Source of the DNA: a virus
IMG/VR virus record: IMGVR_UViG_3300037296_000160
Location: 1 to 53,674 of that record
Direction: 5' to 3' (one strand)
Length of the DNA: 53,674 bases
Positions 8,946 through 16,536 of the stretch are shown here, one piece after another. The position numbers were made by a program, and so were the translations under genes. The notes below the pieces were generated by a model that searched no databases, was not told the DNA's origin, and saw only the letters and a list, made by a program, of their open reading frames with translations. Position 1 is the first letter of the stretch. Every line of letters begins with the position of its first letter.

Positions 8946-10273
8946 GCACACAATTCCCCCGCCGCCCTGATATCTGCATCTTTCATTCACCTTGTAACGA
9001 CGGATTTGCCGCCGCGTGGGCCGTCTGGTCGCGCTTTGGCGACTATCCCGAATACATGCCCATGCAGCACGGCCAACGGCCCCTGCCAGACCCGCTGGAA
9101 TACCGCGATCAACATATCCTGTTCGTAGACTTTAGCCTGCCCCTGTCAGACCTCGAAGTCATGGCAAAGGATGCGGCCAGTATCACGATCCTCGATCACC
9201 ACGCGACCGCAGCCGCCGCGCTTGTCAGCTTGCCCCCCATGGACAAAGACCTTGGCGGGATCAGCAACAACTATGATCCGAGTATCCACCCCGAATGGGC
9301 CACGAACGTGCGCGTGGGCTTTGACATGGAACATTCTGGCGCGGCGCTGGCGTGGCAGTATATCCAACCCGGCAAACCCATCCCGCGCTTGATCCACCAC
9401 GTCCAAGGCCGCGATCTATGGCTCAAGGATGACGACATGCACGATATGGTTCATGCCGTCGTGGGCCTGCGCCTATCACGCCACCAGAACCTATCTGACC
9501 AATTTGAAGCCTTTTCCCGACTTAGCCACGAAATAGAGGCCAGCCCTGACGCCATTGTGGCCGAGGCTGAAATCCTGGCCGATCAGCGGGCCATGTTTGT
9601 GGCGCAGATCGCAGAGACAGCCATCGACGTGAACATCGCAGGGCACGTCGTTCCCGTGGTCAGCGCGCCCTATGCGCTTGTATCCGACGTCTGCCATGCC
9701 TTGCTCAAGGAAGACCCCAAAGCGCCCTTTGCCGCCGCCGTGGTCCACGCCTATGGCAACACCAACATATCCATGCGGTCGGACAATGACCGGCTGGACG
9801 TGGGCTGCATCGCGGCCACCTATGGCGGGGGCGGGCATCGCAATGCGGCCGGTTTTCAAGCGCCGTGGTTCCTGTGGCCCATGCAGATCGAGAACATGGC
9901 CGCATCGCTGGAAGACAAGCCTTTGAAGCCGGTGAAGCTGTCCAATCTTGCGATACAAATTGCTGACATGGTCGAGGTAATCGACATGGTTATGGTGCGA
10001 GTGTTCCCCGAACTGACATGCCGCGCCCGCATCGACGTAGAGGACCGGCCCGCAACGCCATCGGGCTACAAGACGGCAAAGGCCACCGTGTCAATCGAGA
10101 CAAGCATCGACGGCAAACACATAGAAACCTTTACCGAGGCGTATCGCGTCGTTCGCCAAAAAGACGGCACCATCCCAAGGGATCACGTTGAGGCAATCAT
10201 ATCACTCGCCTGCAATATGGGCCACGGCCAGATATGCCCGTCAACGGGCCTGCAAGATATGGTGGACGCCTAA
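8942..10273 (+). CDS. DHH/DHHA1-family phosphoesterase
   Basis: A 443-residue protein using ATG 8942, which overlaps the spanin stop. Residues ~10-30 contain the HSPCNDGFAAAWA motif, ~60-65 VDFSL and ~82-90 LDHHAT, the namesake DHH motif with metal ligands. GGGGHRNAAGF near residue 300 is the DHHA1 substrate-binding motif. The family includes nanoRNases, pAp phosphatases and c-di-AMP phosphodiesterases. The phage enzyme probably acts on short nucleotides or signalling nucleotides, but the substrate cannot be deduced. The C-terminal ~100 residues are extra. It is coupled to the next gene (TAATG). Confidence 0.85.
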   Translation: MSTQFPRRPDICIFHSPCNDGFAAAWAVWSRFGDYPEYMPMQHGQRPLPDPLEYRDQHILFVDFSLPLSDLEVMAKDAASITILDHHATAAAALVSLPPMDKDLGGISNNYDPSIHPEWATNVRVGFDMEHSGAALAWQYIQPGKPIPRLIHHVQGRDLWLKDDDMHDMVHAVVGLRLSRHQNLSDQFEAFSRLSHEIEASPDAIVAEAEILADQRAMFVAQIAETAIDVNIAGHVVPVVSAPYALVSDVCHALLKEDPKAPFAAAVVHAYGNTNISMRSDNDRLDVGCIAATYGGGGHRNAAGFQAPWFLWPMQIENMAASLEDKPLKPVKLSNLAIQIADMVEVIDMVMVRVFPELTCRARIDVEDRPATPSGYKTAKATVSIETSIDGKHIETFTEAYRVVRQKDGTIPRDHVEAIISLACNMGHGQICPSTGLQDMVDA

Positions 10274-10620
10274 TGGCGCGGCACCAACTGCCTGACCGTC
10301 GGCCAGCCGTTACCGTGCTGGCCACATGGCAGACCGAAGGGGGAGGTCATAAAATCCACCTGACGGCAGGCTATGACCTCGAAGGCCGCTTGCGCGAAGT
10401 CTTCTATGCCGACGGCCAGAAAACCGGCGCTGGGCTGCGCGACGTCGTGCAAGATGCTTGTGTTCTGGTGTCGCTGCTTTTGCAGCATGACGTGCCGCTC
10501 GATCAGATCGCCAAGAGCATGGCAAGCGAGACGATCTATTTTAAGACGGTGCCGACAACGATCATCGGCACCATCGTTCGGGCGCTGGGCGATTTGGATA
10601 TCGTGCAGCCCCCCGCATAA
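10273..10620 (+). CDS. TSCPD-like domain protein
   Basis: A 115-residue protein whose start (ATG 10273) overlaps the DHH gene stop. Residues ~35-95 (GRLREVFYADGQKTGAGLRDVVQDACVL) resemble the TSCPD domain found at the C-terminus of class II ribonucleotide reductases and as free-standing phage proteins. The conserved Cys of TSCPD is not evident in that segment. A role in nucleotide metabolism is plausible given the DHH neighbour, but unproven. It is the last plus-strand gene of the lysis-side transcript and converges on the minus-strand replication block only 15 bp away, with no visible terminator. Confidence 0.6.
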   Translation: MARHQLPDRRPAVTVLATWQTEGGGHKIHLTAGYDLEGRLREVFYADGQKTGAGLRDVVQDACVLVSLLLQHDVPLDQIAKSMASETIYFKTVPTTIIGTIVRALGDLDIVQPPA

Positions 10621-10635
10621 TAGGATTTATGTAAA

Positions 10636-10803
10636 CTAGCGCGAATGGTAGGTGTCAGACCGGGCCTTGAGAAAAGCCCCGGTCGCACGGCCAGCCGCAT
10701 CCCCGGCAATGTTTGGCAACAGCCAGACGGCCAGCAAGACAGCCACCGCAACAACACCCCAGAACTGTGCGCCGCGCTTGGGCGCACGATCAGGATTTTC
10801 CAT
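10636..10803 (-). CDS. Small single-pass membrane protein
   Basis: A 55-residue protein with one clear transmembrane helix (FWGVVAVAVLLAVWLLP, residues ~16-32). The start at 10803 is supported by TTGGAGG upstream on the minus strand and overlaps the preceding gene by 14 bases. It is the last gene of the rep-par operon. No family is recognised. Candidate roles include superinfection exclusion or envelope modification by the prophage (speculative). Confidence 0.65.
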   Translation of the reverse strand: MENPDRAPKRGAQFWGVVAVAVLLAVWLLPNIAGDAAGRATGAFLKARSDTYHSR

Positions 10804-11029
10804 ACTTGGCCTCCAACAGATCAATCGCCTCGATCAACAGCGCGCGCACGTTCTTACCCTCTAATTCCAAAGCAAGCCGCCCGTAGCGTTTGACAATATC
10901 CGAAGGCACCTTGGCCCCCAGATGCTTTGCGTGGGCGTCGTCGGCTACCGTGCGATCTTGTGACGTATTGTCGGGCATTGTGGCCGTGCTGCGTGTCGGG
11001 GCTGCGCCCAAGGCGGGTTTCTTCGCCAT
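10790..11029 (-). CDS. Ribbon-helix-helix partition protein candidate (ParG/ParB-like)
   Basis: A 79-residue protein with a flexible polar N-terminus (residues 1-34) and a C-terminal HLGAKVPSDIVKRYGRLALELEGKNVRALLIEA pattern (shown split: HLGAKVPSDIVK, then NVRALLIEAIDLL), resembling an RHH fold: one beta strand followed by two helices. It lies directly after parA, preceded by AGGAG. In type Ib partition loci, small RHH proteins with unstructured N-termini stimulate ParA and bind short phased repeats; this gene has the size, layout and position expected. Phased ACCAC repeats lie upstream of parA. The RHH call is from pattern only. Confidence 0.65.
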   Translation of the reverse strand: MAKKPALGAAPTRSTATMPDNTSQDRTVADDAHAKHLGAKVPSDIVKRYGRLALELEGKNVRALLIEAIDLLEAKYGKS

Positions 11030-11034
11030 CGTTG

Positions 11035-11685
11035 TTACTCCTGTGTGGGCTGGGCGACGCCAGCAAAGGTAAAGATTGCGTCGGCCAGCGCGCGCGCCTC
11101 GGTATCGACGCTGGCAAAGCCCGTCTCACTGGCGCAGCCGCCCCGGTTATGGGCTTGGCGCACAGACGGCATTTCACGCATGGCAGGCAATAGCATGGCG
11201 CAGCCAGTGGTGCGCAGGTAGCGTTGGGCTTCTTCCAACTCACTGCCCCCGGTGCGGGCGCGGCAGAACGCATAAGCGATCCGGTCAGCAGGCACACCCT
11301 TGTCGATCAACTCATAGGCCGCGAGAACCTGCGGGCGCAGGTCGTCCTCACTCAAGCCCGTCGGCATCACCACCGTATGCGCCGCCTTGGCGACGTCTAA
11401 GCTGCGCTTGTCCATGAACGCGGGGGTGTCGATAACCAAAAGGTCGCAAGCGCCGACGTAGGCCAGCGCAGCTTGCGGGGTGCGGCATTTCTCTACGGCG
11501 ATATCGGGGTCTAACTCTGCCGCGTCCCGCCGCTGTTTCCACTCGACCGACGTGCCCTGACCGGGATCGAGGTCGCACAAGCGGACAGACAGGCCGCGCT
11601 TGGCCCCTTCAACCGCCAGCAAGCGGGCTATGGTCGATTTTCCGACGCCGCCTTTTTGGCCGATTGTTGCGATAATCGTAGTCAT
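11035..11685 (-). CDS. parA: ParA-family partition ATPase
   Basis: A 216-residue protein from ATG 11685. The N-terminus has the deviant Walker A motif GQKGGVGKST (residues ~8-17), a Walker A' region CDLDPGQGTS (residues ~37-46), and Walker B DLLVIDTPAF near residue 83. It lacks an N-terminal HTH extension, so it matches the short type Ib ParA class that works with an RHH partner. It would segregate the plasmid prophage. An in-frame ATG at 11712 exists but has no Shine-Dalgarno. The rhh gene follows after five bases, and the Rep gene lies upstream on the same strand. Confidence 0.9.
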   Translation of the reverse strand: MTTIIATIGQKGGVGKSTIARLLAVEGAKRGLSVRLCDLDPGQGTSVEWKQRRDAAELDPDIAVEKCRTPQAALAYVGACDLLVIDTPAFMDKRSLDVAKAAHTVVMPTGLSEDDLRPQVLAAYELIDKGVPADRIAYAFCRARTGGSELEEAQRYLRTTGCAMLLPAMREMPSVRQAHNRGGCASETGFASVDTEARALADAIFTFAGVAQPTQE

Positions 11686-11722
11686 GCGGCACCCTATGTT
11701 GGTTTGTTCCATCTAACCAATA

Positions 11723-11746
11723 GTGGTTTCGTGGTCGCGTGGTCAA
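11723..11746 (-). promoter_or_regulatory. parA operator/centromere candidate: three ACCAC units phased at 8 bp
   Basis: Read in the direction of parA, three perfect ACCAC boxes occur at exact 8-bp spacing with spacers GCG, GAA and TAT. Immediately before the first box the sequence reads TTGACC, a possible -35 element, with weak TATTGG about 18 bp further on, so the boxes would lie across a promoter. RHH partition proteins of the ParG/omega type are known to bind short boxes at 7-8 bp phasing and to autoregulate. Related arrays occur elsewhere in the genome. Confidence 0.65.
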
Positions 11747-12591
11747 GACAATGCTTGTGCCGTTCCCTCGATCATCTGGCTAGGATCATCCCAATGCAGC
11801 AGGTATCCGGTGACGATCCGTTTTTCGACAACAGGCTCGACCTCCACTTGAAACGGGGCCAGCGCGTTGACGTGTTTGACCGCAGGGGCAATAGCGTAGC
11901 GCCAAAGATCATTGGACGACGCCAGCTTGCCGCGCGGCACCCCCAGAACGATATCGCGCATCTTGGCGGGTTTGAACAATTCGGACCTGACGTGCCGCAT
12001 ATTGATCCGCCGCGCCGTGACCTCGAACATGCGGTAAGCATACTTGCTGGGAAGCTGGGCCATTAGGTCCACATCGAGCATCCCCCAAAAGGTGCTGCGA
12101 TACATGACGTCAAAGTAATCGCGATCATAACTATACCGCAAAAAGCCAAAGGGCACGTCGGGCGCAAGACTGTCAGCCTCGTCTGGCCTGACGCTGCCGC
12201 CATGCTTCACGCTGCCAAGTTTCTGAACAGACACGAAGCCTCCGCGCGTATCGCGGACCTGCATGACCGTCTTTTGTAATCGCTTAAGGCTTTTGAATAC
12301 CCGGTCGTTATCGCTGCGCCCGCGTCGCAAGGCACTCATGGGAATCATGAAGTCCGTTAGGCCGCGTTGCACCCTGTCCCGCTGTTCCAGCGCCCCGCGC
12401 AAAAGGCGGTTCTCAATATCGAGGTCTGCCTTCGTCAGCTTATCCAAGCCGTCGATGCTAAAGTCGATCAATTCACCGGGCTTAGCCAAGTTACCCGGCG
12501 GCGTATTCGCCAGCAGAGCGGGTATCATAGACGCCTGCCGTTCTTCACGATCCTGCTTCATCGCGCCAGAGCGAGTTTTGGGGGGGGTCAT
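11743..12591 (-). CDS. Replication initiator protein, Rep_3-type winged-helix
   Basis: A 282-residue protein. The middle and C-terminal part has the signature of iteron-binding plasmid initiators: LPSKYAYRMFEVTARR, then VLGVPRGKLASSNDLWRYAI, then PAVKHVNALAPFQVEVEPV (residues ~180-265), corresponding to the second winged helix of Rep_3. It would bind the iterons at 12744-12826 and recruit host DnaA and helicase. The start at 12591 is the first ATG with a weak AGG upstream; ATG at codon 11 is an alternative. An inverted iteron copy overlaps codons 2-7, suggesting autoregulation. Its stop abuts the par operator. Confidence 0.85.
   Translation of the reverse strand: MTPPKTRSGAMKQDREERQASMIPALLANTPPGNLAKPGELIDFSIDGLDKLTKADLDIENRLLRGALEQRDRVQRGLTDFMIPMSALRRGRSDNDRVFKSLKRLQKTVMQVRDTRGGFVSVQKLGSVKHGGSVRPDEADSLAPDVPFGFLRYSYDRDYFDVMYRSTFWGMLDVDLMAQLPSKYAYRMFEVTARRINMRHVRSELFKPAKMRDIVLGVPRGKLASSNDLWRYAIAPAVKHVNALAPFQVEVEPVVEKRIVTGYLLHWDDPSQMIEGTAQALS
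12571..12587 (-). promoter_or_regulatory. Inverted iteron copy at the start of rep
   Basis: GCGAGTTTT followed by eight G is the reverse complement of the iteron core, differing from iteron 2 by one base over 17. It lies in codons 2-7 of rep, about 157 bp from the iteron array and in the opposite orientation. Inverted iteron half-sites at initiator genes are known sites of Rep autorepression in iteron plasmids. Confidence 0.7.
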
Positions 12592-12623
12592 ATTGGGCCT
12601 GCTCGCCGTTAAATGTTACTGAG

Positions 12624-12694
12624 ACGCTATCAGCGTGGGCAAAACCACGCAAGCGAAAGGAGAAATTAGCGAAAGCGCCAATTATTCTTGGCGC
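12624..12694. promoter_or_regulatory. Palindrome cluster upstream of rep
   Basis: Three perfect inverted repeats lie between rep and the iterons: ACGCT-atc-AGCGT (12624-12636), GCGTGG/CCACGC (12633-12650) and GCGCCAA/TTGGCGC (12675-12694). They may be operators for rep, a leader hairpin or host-factor sites. No convincing promoter hexamers were found here. Confidence 0.5.
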
Positions 12695-12734
12695 CCTTGT
12701 AGAACCAGATCAAAAAAAAGCGACTTTGCTTATT

Positions 12735-12743
12735 TTATCCACA
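12735..12743 (+). other. DnaA box
   Basis: TTATCCACA is a perfect match to the bacterial DnaA box consensus and directly abuts the first iteron. A DnaA box beside iterons is a standard element of Rep-dependent plasmid origins. Confidence 0.85.
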
Positions 12744-12826
12744 CCCCCCCAATAACTCGCTAGAACCCCCCCAAAAACTCGCCCAAACCCCCCCAATAAC
12801 TCGCTGAACCCCCCCCAAAAACTCGC
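12744..12826 (+). repeat. Four 22-bp-phased iterons (plasmid-type origin)
   Basis: The core CCCCCCC-AATAACTCGC or CCCCCCC-AAAAACTCGC starts at 12744, 12766, 12788 and 12810, an exact 22-bp period (about two helical turns). The AATAA and AAAAA variants alternate. The array lies between a DnaA box and an AT-rich region and beside a Rep_3-type initiator gene, so it is the predicted origin of replication. Confidence 0.9.
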
Positions 12827-12831
12827 CCAGA

Positions 12832-12897
12832 TCAGCTTTTTTTTATGTATTTTCAATAAGATAACTTTTGGGAATATAGAATATAAGAATATAAGAA
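12832..12897. other. AT-rich DNA unwinding element of the origin
   Basis: A strongly AT-rich stretch in an otherwise GC-rich genome, directly downstream of the iterons. It includes an oligo-T run and three near-tandem GAATATA repeats (12872, 12879 and 12887). This is the expected position of origin melting. From 12898 to 13037 I see no gene. Confidence 0.7.
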
Positions 12898-13037
12898 ACG
12901 CCAGAAGGTCACAAAAGGCGCAATGAGGCATGGATCAACGATAAGGCGAACACGCGAAGGAACGGTTCAACTTGAAATGAAACCGAAACCACGCTTAGAA
13001 CGTGTCTAATTGACGCCAGCGGCCACGGGAGTTTGCC

Positions 13038-13259
13038 TTGAGCAAGACAGATACACTGATAGCGCCAGAAGGCGCGAAGGTCAGCGCCCGCAAGGCACCG
13101 ATGCAAACTGTAATGGCGGGGGCAGCTACAGCACGGCCATCACAGCGCAAGGCCATGTTGGACGTGCTTAGAGCAGTGACGCTTAACGACGACCCGCAAA
13201 AGCGGCGAGAATTGTTGTCTGGTCTTTCAGCAAAGCTAATTCCGCATCGTCCAAACTAG
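13038..13259 (+). CDS. Small protein of unknown function, TTG start
   Basis: A 73-residue basic, Ala-rich protein starting at TTG 13038 with GGGAG seven bases upstream. No domain is recognised. It lies between the origin and the repressor candidate and overlaps the 3' end of that convergent gene by 77 bases. It may be a small regulator of replication or a chance frame. Confidence 0.4.
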   Translation: MSKTDTLIAPEGAKVSARKAPMQTVMAGAATARPSQRKAMLDVLRAVTLNDDPQKRRELLSGLSAKLIPHRPN

Positions 13260-13617
13260 ACGCTAAGTCGAAGATTTCGATCATGTCGCCAATGACCTTA
13301 CGGTCGCCCAGCATTTCCATCCAATGCTGCAATGCGATTGCTTCATCATCGGGCATATCACTGACCGCCTGACAGACCCATCGCCGCGCTTTTGCGCCTT
13401 CCGATTGGTCCGCATCGTCAACGAGGTCGGCCACGCGCAGCCCAAGGCGATCCATCAAAGCAATGCCAAGATTGAATGAGAACCGTGACGTATCGCCGCG
13501 CAGGAAGCGATAAACAGCGTCGGGCGGGCCTTCCACCAGATCGCGTCTGTTAATTTTCTTGTCTGCCGTGCCGTCCAAAACGTGTTGGCGCAATCGGTCT
13601 GAATAATTTTCCGTCAC
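13183..13617 (-). CDS. HTH transcriptional regulator, lysogeny repressor candidate
   Basis: A 144-residue protein. The start is GTG 13617, because AGGAG lies six bases upstream of it; the longer GTG start at 13635 lacks a comparable site. Residues ~20-65 (INRRDLVEGPPDAVYRFLRGDT, then LGIALMDRLGLRVADLV) resemble a Cro/CI-type HTH. The acidic C-terminus shows no LexA-like peptidase Ser/Lys dyad that I can identify. It is divergent from the terminase genes across a region rich in repeated motifs, the classic place for a phage repressor. Confidence 0.65.
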   Translation of the reverse strand: MTENYSDRLRQHVLDGTADKKINRRDLVEGPPDAVYRFLRGDTSRFSFNLGIALMDRLGLRVADLVDDADQSEGAKARRWVCQAVSDMPDDEAIALQHWMEMLGDRKVIGDMIEIFDLASSLDDAELALLKDQTTILAAFAGRR

Positions 13618-13635
13618 TGGAAACTCCTGTCTCAC

Positions 13636-13847
13636 AGATTTTCATATGTGCAAATAATTGGCCGTATTAAAGTCTTTAAGCGTATATACCTAACTTTAGG
13701 CGGAAATATGGCCGCATTGGTATAGGTTTTCGGCACAAACGTATAATTTAGGCGGCACTGTCAGCAGATGTGCAGATAGTTGATCCTTGCTTTTTACCAT
13801 AATTTGCAGATATGCAGATTGTCGGTAGTCGGCAGGATATTCGACAC
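13636..13847. promoter_or_regulatory. Divergent control region between repressor candidate and terminase genes
   Basis: It contains four TGCARAT-type sites: 13647-13656, 13769-13778, and two overlapping ones at 13802-13811 and 13810-13819. It also contains two direct TTTAGGCGG repeats (13695 and 13747) and a palindrome CCTAA-ct-TTAGG (13689-13700). A perfect TATAAT lies at 13742-13747 with TTGGTA 19 bp upstream, a possible rightward promoter. The repeated motifs are candidate operators for the adjacent HTH protein. Confidence 0.55.
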
Positions 13848-14405
13848 ATGGCAAAATCAGCACTCACGCCGAAGCGCAAACGCTTTTGCGAGTTATACGT
13901 CCTCCACGGCAACGCCACCAAAGCGGCCATCGAGGCGGGATACTCTGAGAAAACGGCGCGATCTATCGCAGCCGAAATGAGAGCCATTCCCGAAGTACAG
14001 GCGCACATCGACCTACTCATAGCCGAACAGAGCCAACGCACCGGGATCGACGCCGACAGCGTCCTAAAAGAGATTGCCAAGATCGCCTTTGCGAACATGG
14101 GCGACTTTATGAAGTTTGACGAAGCCGGGAACCTGTCAGGTCTGTCCGTGGACGGCCTGTCAGACGACCAGCTTGCCGCGATCACCGACTTTTCAACCGA
14201 CGTTGTGATTGAGTTTCCAGACGGCAAGGACGGCGATGCGGTCTATGTCCGCAAGACCCGCCTCAAGCTGGGCAACAAGGGCACCGCCCTGCGCGATCTG
14301 GGCAACCACCTTGGCCTATTCAAGAAGGCCGAGGGCGACGACATGGCCAAGCTGTTGCGCGACCTTGTGTCTGATAAAGCCCTGCCCCCCGGTTCGTTGA
14401 ACTGA
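13848..14405 (+). CDS. Terminase small subunit
   Basis: A 185-residue protein starting at ATG 13848 (AGGA ten bases upstream). Residues ~4-60 (LTPKRKRFCELYVLHGNATKAA, then AGYSEKTARSIAAE) are the Terminase_2-type HTH signature. It recognises the packaging site and regulates the large subunit. The stop overlaps the terL start (TGATG), indicating coupling. An upstream in-frame ATG at 13812 lies within predicted operators and has no ribosome site. Confidence 0.9.
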   Translation: MAKSALTPKRKRFCELYVLHGNATKAAIEAGYSEKTARSIAAEMRAIPEVQAHIDLLIAEQSQRTGIDADSVLKEIAKIAFANMGDFMKFDEAGNLSGLSVDGLSDDQLAAITDFSTDVVIEFPDGKDGDAVYVRKTRLKLGNKGTALRDLGNHLGLFKKAEGDDMAKLLRDLVSDKALPPGSLN

Positions 14406-16105
14406 TGGATGCGCAAAGGGCCATTGCACATACCACCCGACGCGAGACGCCAAGGGCGCGCGACTTGCGGCGCACCCGCATGGCCCCTGCCCGCGCCATG
14501 AGTAAGCACGACCACCTCCCTTGGCCCGAAAACGCCGTAGACCCCGATTTTGTGCCCACCACCGGGCAGGAATTGCTGACCTGCCTGCGCAGCAAGCGGT
14601 GGCGTCTGTATTCGGGCAGGCTTTACAAGATCATCGTCAAAGACAACGAAGACCCCGATGACGAGGGCGTCGTCCTGCCGTTCGCCCCGTGGGCCGAGCA
14701 GACGCAGTATTTCCTAGAGCCAGCCTTGCGCCGTCTGTTGCTCAAGGCCCGCCAGCTTGGCTTTACGACGGCCATCGCCATCGAAATGCTCGACCACGCG
14801 CTTTGGGAAAGCGATCAGCGGTGCGCCATTGTCGCGCAGTCCAATGAGGCGATGGAGGCTATCTTTCGGGATAAGATCATCTTCGCCTACGACAACCTGC
14901 CCCCAATCGTTCGCGCCATGGTGCCCTACATCAAGCGCACCGAACGCATGATCCAGTTTGAGAACAACTCCAACATTCGCGTTGCCCTGTCCTTCCGGTC
15001 TGGAACGCTGAACCGCCTGCACGTTTCCGAGTTTGGCAAGATCAGCGCCAAGACCCCGAAGCGCGCCAAAGAGATCGTTTCGGGATCGTTCCCCGCAGTC
15101 GTGCCGTCTGGACAGGCAACGATTGAAAGCACCGCCGAGGGCAAGGGCGGCGAGTTTCACAAGATATCAGAGAGAGCGCGCAAAAGGGCCGATGACCCGC
15201 GCCCGCTGGCCGCGAAAGAGTGGAAGTTTATGTTTTTCGCATGGTGGCAGGCAAAGACCAACGAAGTGGACCCCACGGGCGTCATCATCAGCGATGAAGA
15301 CCATGAATACTTCAACGGCCTAGAGGAAGCCTTGGGCATCCTACTGCCGAACCGCAAGCGCGCTTGGTATGTCCTGACCCGCGATGACGAACTTGGCGGC
15401 GATGCGGCGATGATGTGGGCAGAGCATCCATCCACCCCGCAAGAGTCTTGGCAGAAGGATCGCAAAGGCCACTACTACGCCAAACAGATGCTAAGTGCCC
15501 GCGCCAACAAGCACGTCGGCCTGTTTCCCCCGGTCAAAGGCGTCCCGTGCATGGGCGTCTGGGATATCGGCCACACCGACGGCACCGGCCTATTCTTGTT
15601 CCAAGAGGTTCTAGGGCACCATCGCTTTGTCGCCTACATCGAGGGCTGGGAAGAACCCTATGACTACTACACGCGGCGCATGGTGCAGACCGGCCTCGTG
15701 TTGGGCACCCAATACCTGCCGCATGACGCTGACAACCACATCATGCTCAAGGATATCACCACGACGCCGCGCACGATGCTGCAAGAACTCTTGCCAACCG
15801 TCCCGTTCGTCACGGTCCAGCGCATCCCCGAAAAGCCCCTGCAACATGCCCTCGTGCGCAAGCACTTTGAATTGATCCGCTGGCACCAGCCGGGGGAGGG
15901 CATGGAGGACGCCCTCGAACACATCGACAACTATCAGAAGTCTTGGAACACGGTCACGGCCCAATTCAACGACACCCCCCTCAAAAATGAAGCAACCGAG
16001 TGTGCCGACGCGCTGGGCATCTACGCGCAGGTCGTTGAGGCCGGTGCATTTGCGATCACCAGCCGCCGCCGCCCACGCCGCCCCAAAGGAGGCAAAACCC
16101 TATGA
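14405..16105 (+). CDS. Terminase large subunit
   Basis: A 566-residue packaging motor. The ATPase domain has an atypical Walker A region LLLKARQLGFTT (residues ~113-124), the QSNEAMEAIFRDK segment and VSEFGKI, and IESTAEGKGGEFH as the coupling region (residues ~240-252). The nuclease domain begins near MGVWDIGHTDGT (residue ~383, first catalytic Asp). The N-terminal ~30 residues are basic and may not be native; ATG 14498 is an alternative start. It translocates DNA into the prohead through the portal encoded nearby. Confidence 0.92.
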   Translation: MDAQRAIAHTTRRETPRARDLRRTRMAPARAMSKHDHLPWPENAVDPDFVPTTGQELLTCLRSKRWRLYSGRLYKIIVKDNEDPDDEGVVLPFAPWAEQTQYFLEPALRRLLLKARQLGFTTAIAIEMLDHALWESDQRCAIVAQSNEAMEAIFRDKIIFAYDNLPPIVRAMVPYIKRTERMIQFENNSNIRVALSFRSGTLNRLHVSEFGKISAKTPKRAKEIVSGSFPAVVPSGQATIESTAEGKGGEFHKISERARKRADDPRPLAAKEWKFMFFAWWQAKTNEVDPTGVIISDEDHEYFNGLEEALGILLPNRKRAWYVLTRDDELGGDAAMMWAEHPSTPQESWQKDRKGHYYAKQMLSARANKHVGLFPPVKGVPCMGVWDIGHTDGTGLFLFQEVLGHHRFVAYIEGWEEPYDYYTRRMVQTGLVLGTQYLPHDADNHIMLKDITTTPRTMLQELLPTVPFVTVQRIPEKPLQHALVRKHFELIRWHQPGEGMEDALEHIDNYQKSWNTVTAQFNDTPLKNEATECADALGIYAQVVEAGAFAITSRRRPRRPKGGKTL

Positions 16106-16536
16106 GTTATGGAATTGATCTGGAACTGGCCCACGCCGAGTTTGACCGAGGCGACCTGCGCGTCACGATGACATGGCTGTTCGAGGGGGCCGACCGGGCC
16201 ACCCCGCAGCCCTGCATGGTCCTGTCCCGCAGCGTCGAGCGCCAAGACCGCATGAAAATGCCCGTCGTCGTCACACTGGATAACGCTTGGCGTTGGGACC
16301 CCGCGACGTGGATCGAGTTTGACACCATGGAGCGCGCGTCTGGCTTTGCCGACAGCCTTGGTTTCGCGGTGAACAAACAGACCGTCATCACCATCGCGGG
16401 CCTGATTAACGACTACCTCGATGAATTGCTCACCATGCCCGTCGCCCCGCGCGTGAAGCAGACCAAACAAGCCGAAATGACGGTCATCAACCGCAACAGT
16501 GGCGAACAAATGGAAGTGGAGGTTTTGACGCGATGA
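16102..16536 (+). CDS. Conserved-type phage protein of unknown function between terminase and portal
   Basis: A 144-residue acidic/neutral protein, no domain recognised. AAAGGAGG lies ten bases upstream, and both ends overlap neighbours (ATGA), so it is firmly in the packaging operon. Position suggests a role in packaging or head assembly, but nothing in the sequence fixes one. Confidence 0.75.
   Translation: MSYGIDLELAHAEFDRGDLRVTMTWLFEGADRATPQPCMVLSRSVERQDRMKMPVVVTLDNAWRWDPATWIEFDTMERASGFADSLGFAVNKQTVITIAGLINDYLDELLTMPVAPRVKQTKQAEMTVINRNSGEQMEVEVLTR

Noticed and set aside
12710-12931. 73-residue minus-strand frame across the origin
   Set aside because: It is produced by translating the C-rich iterons (runs of Gly/Phe/Trp) and AT-rich DNA; it has no ribosome site and no gene-like composition.
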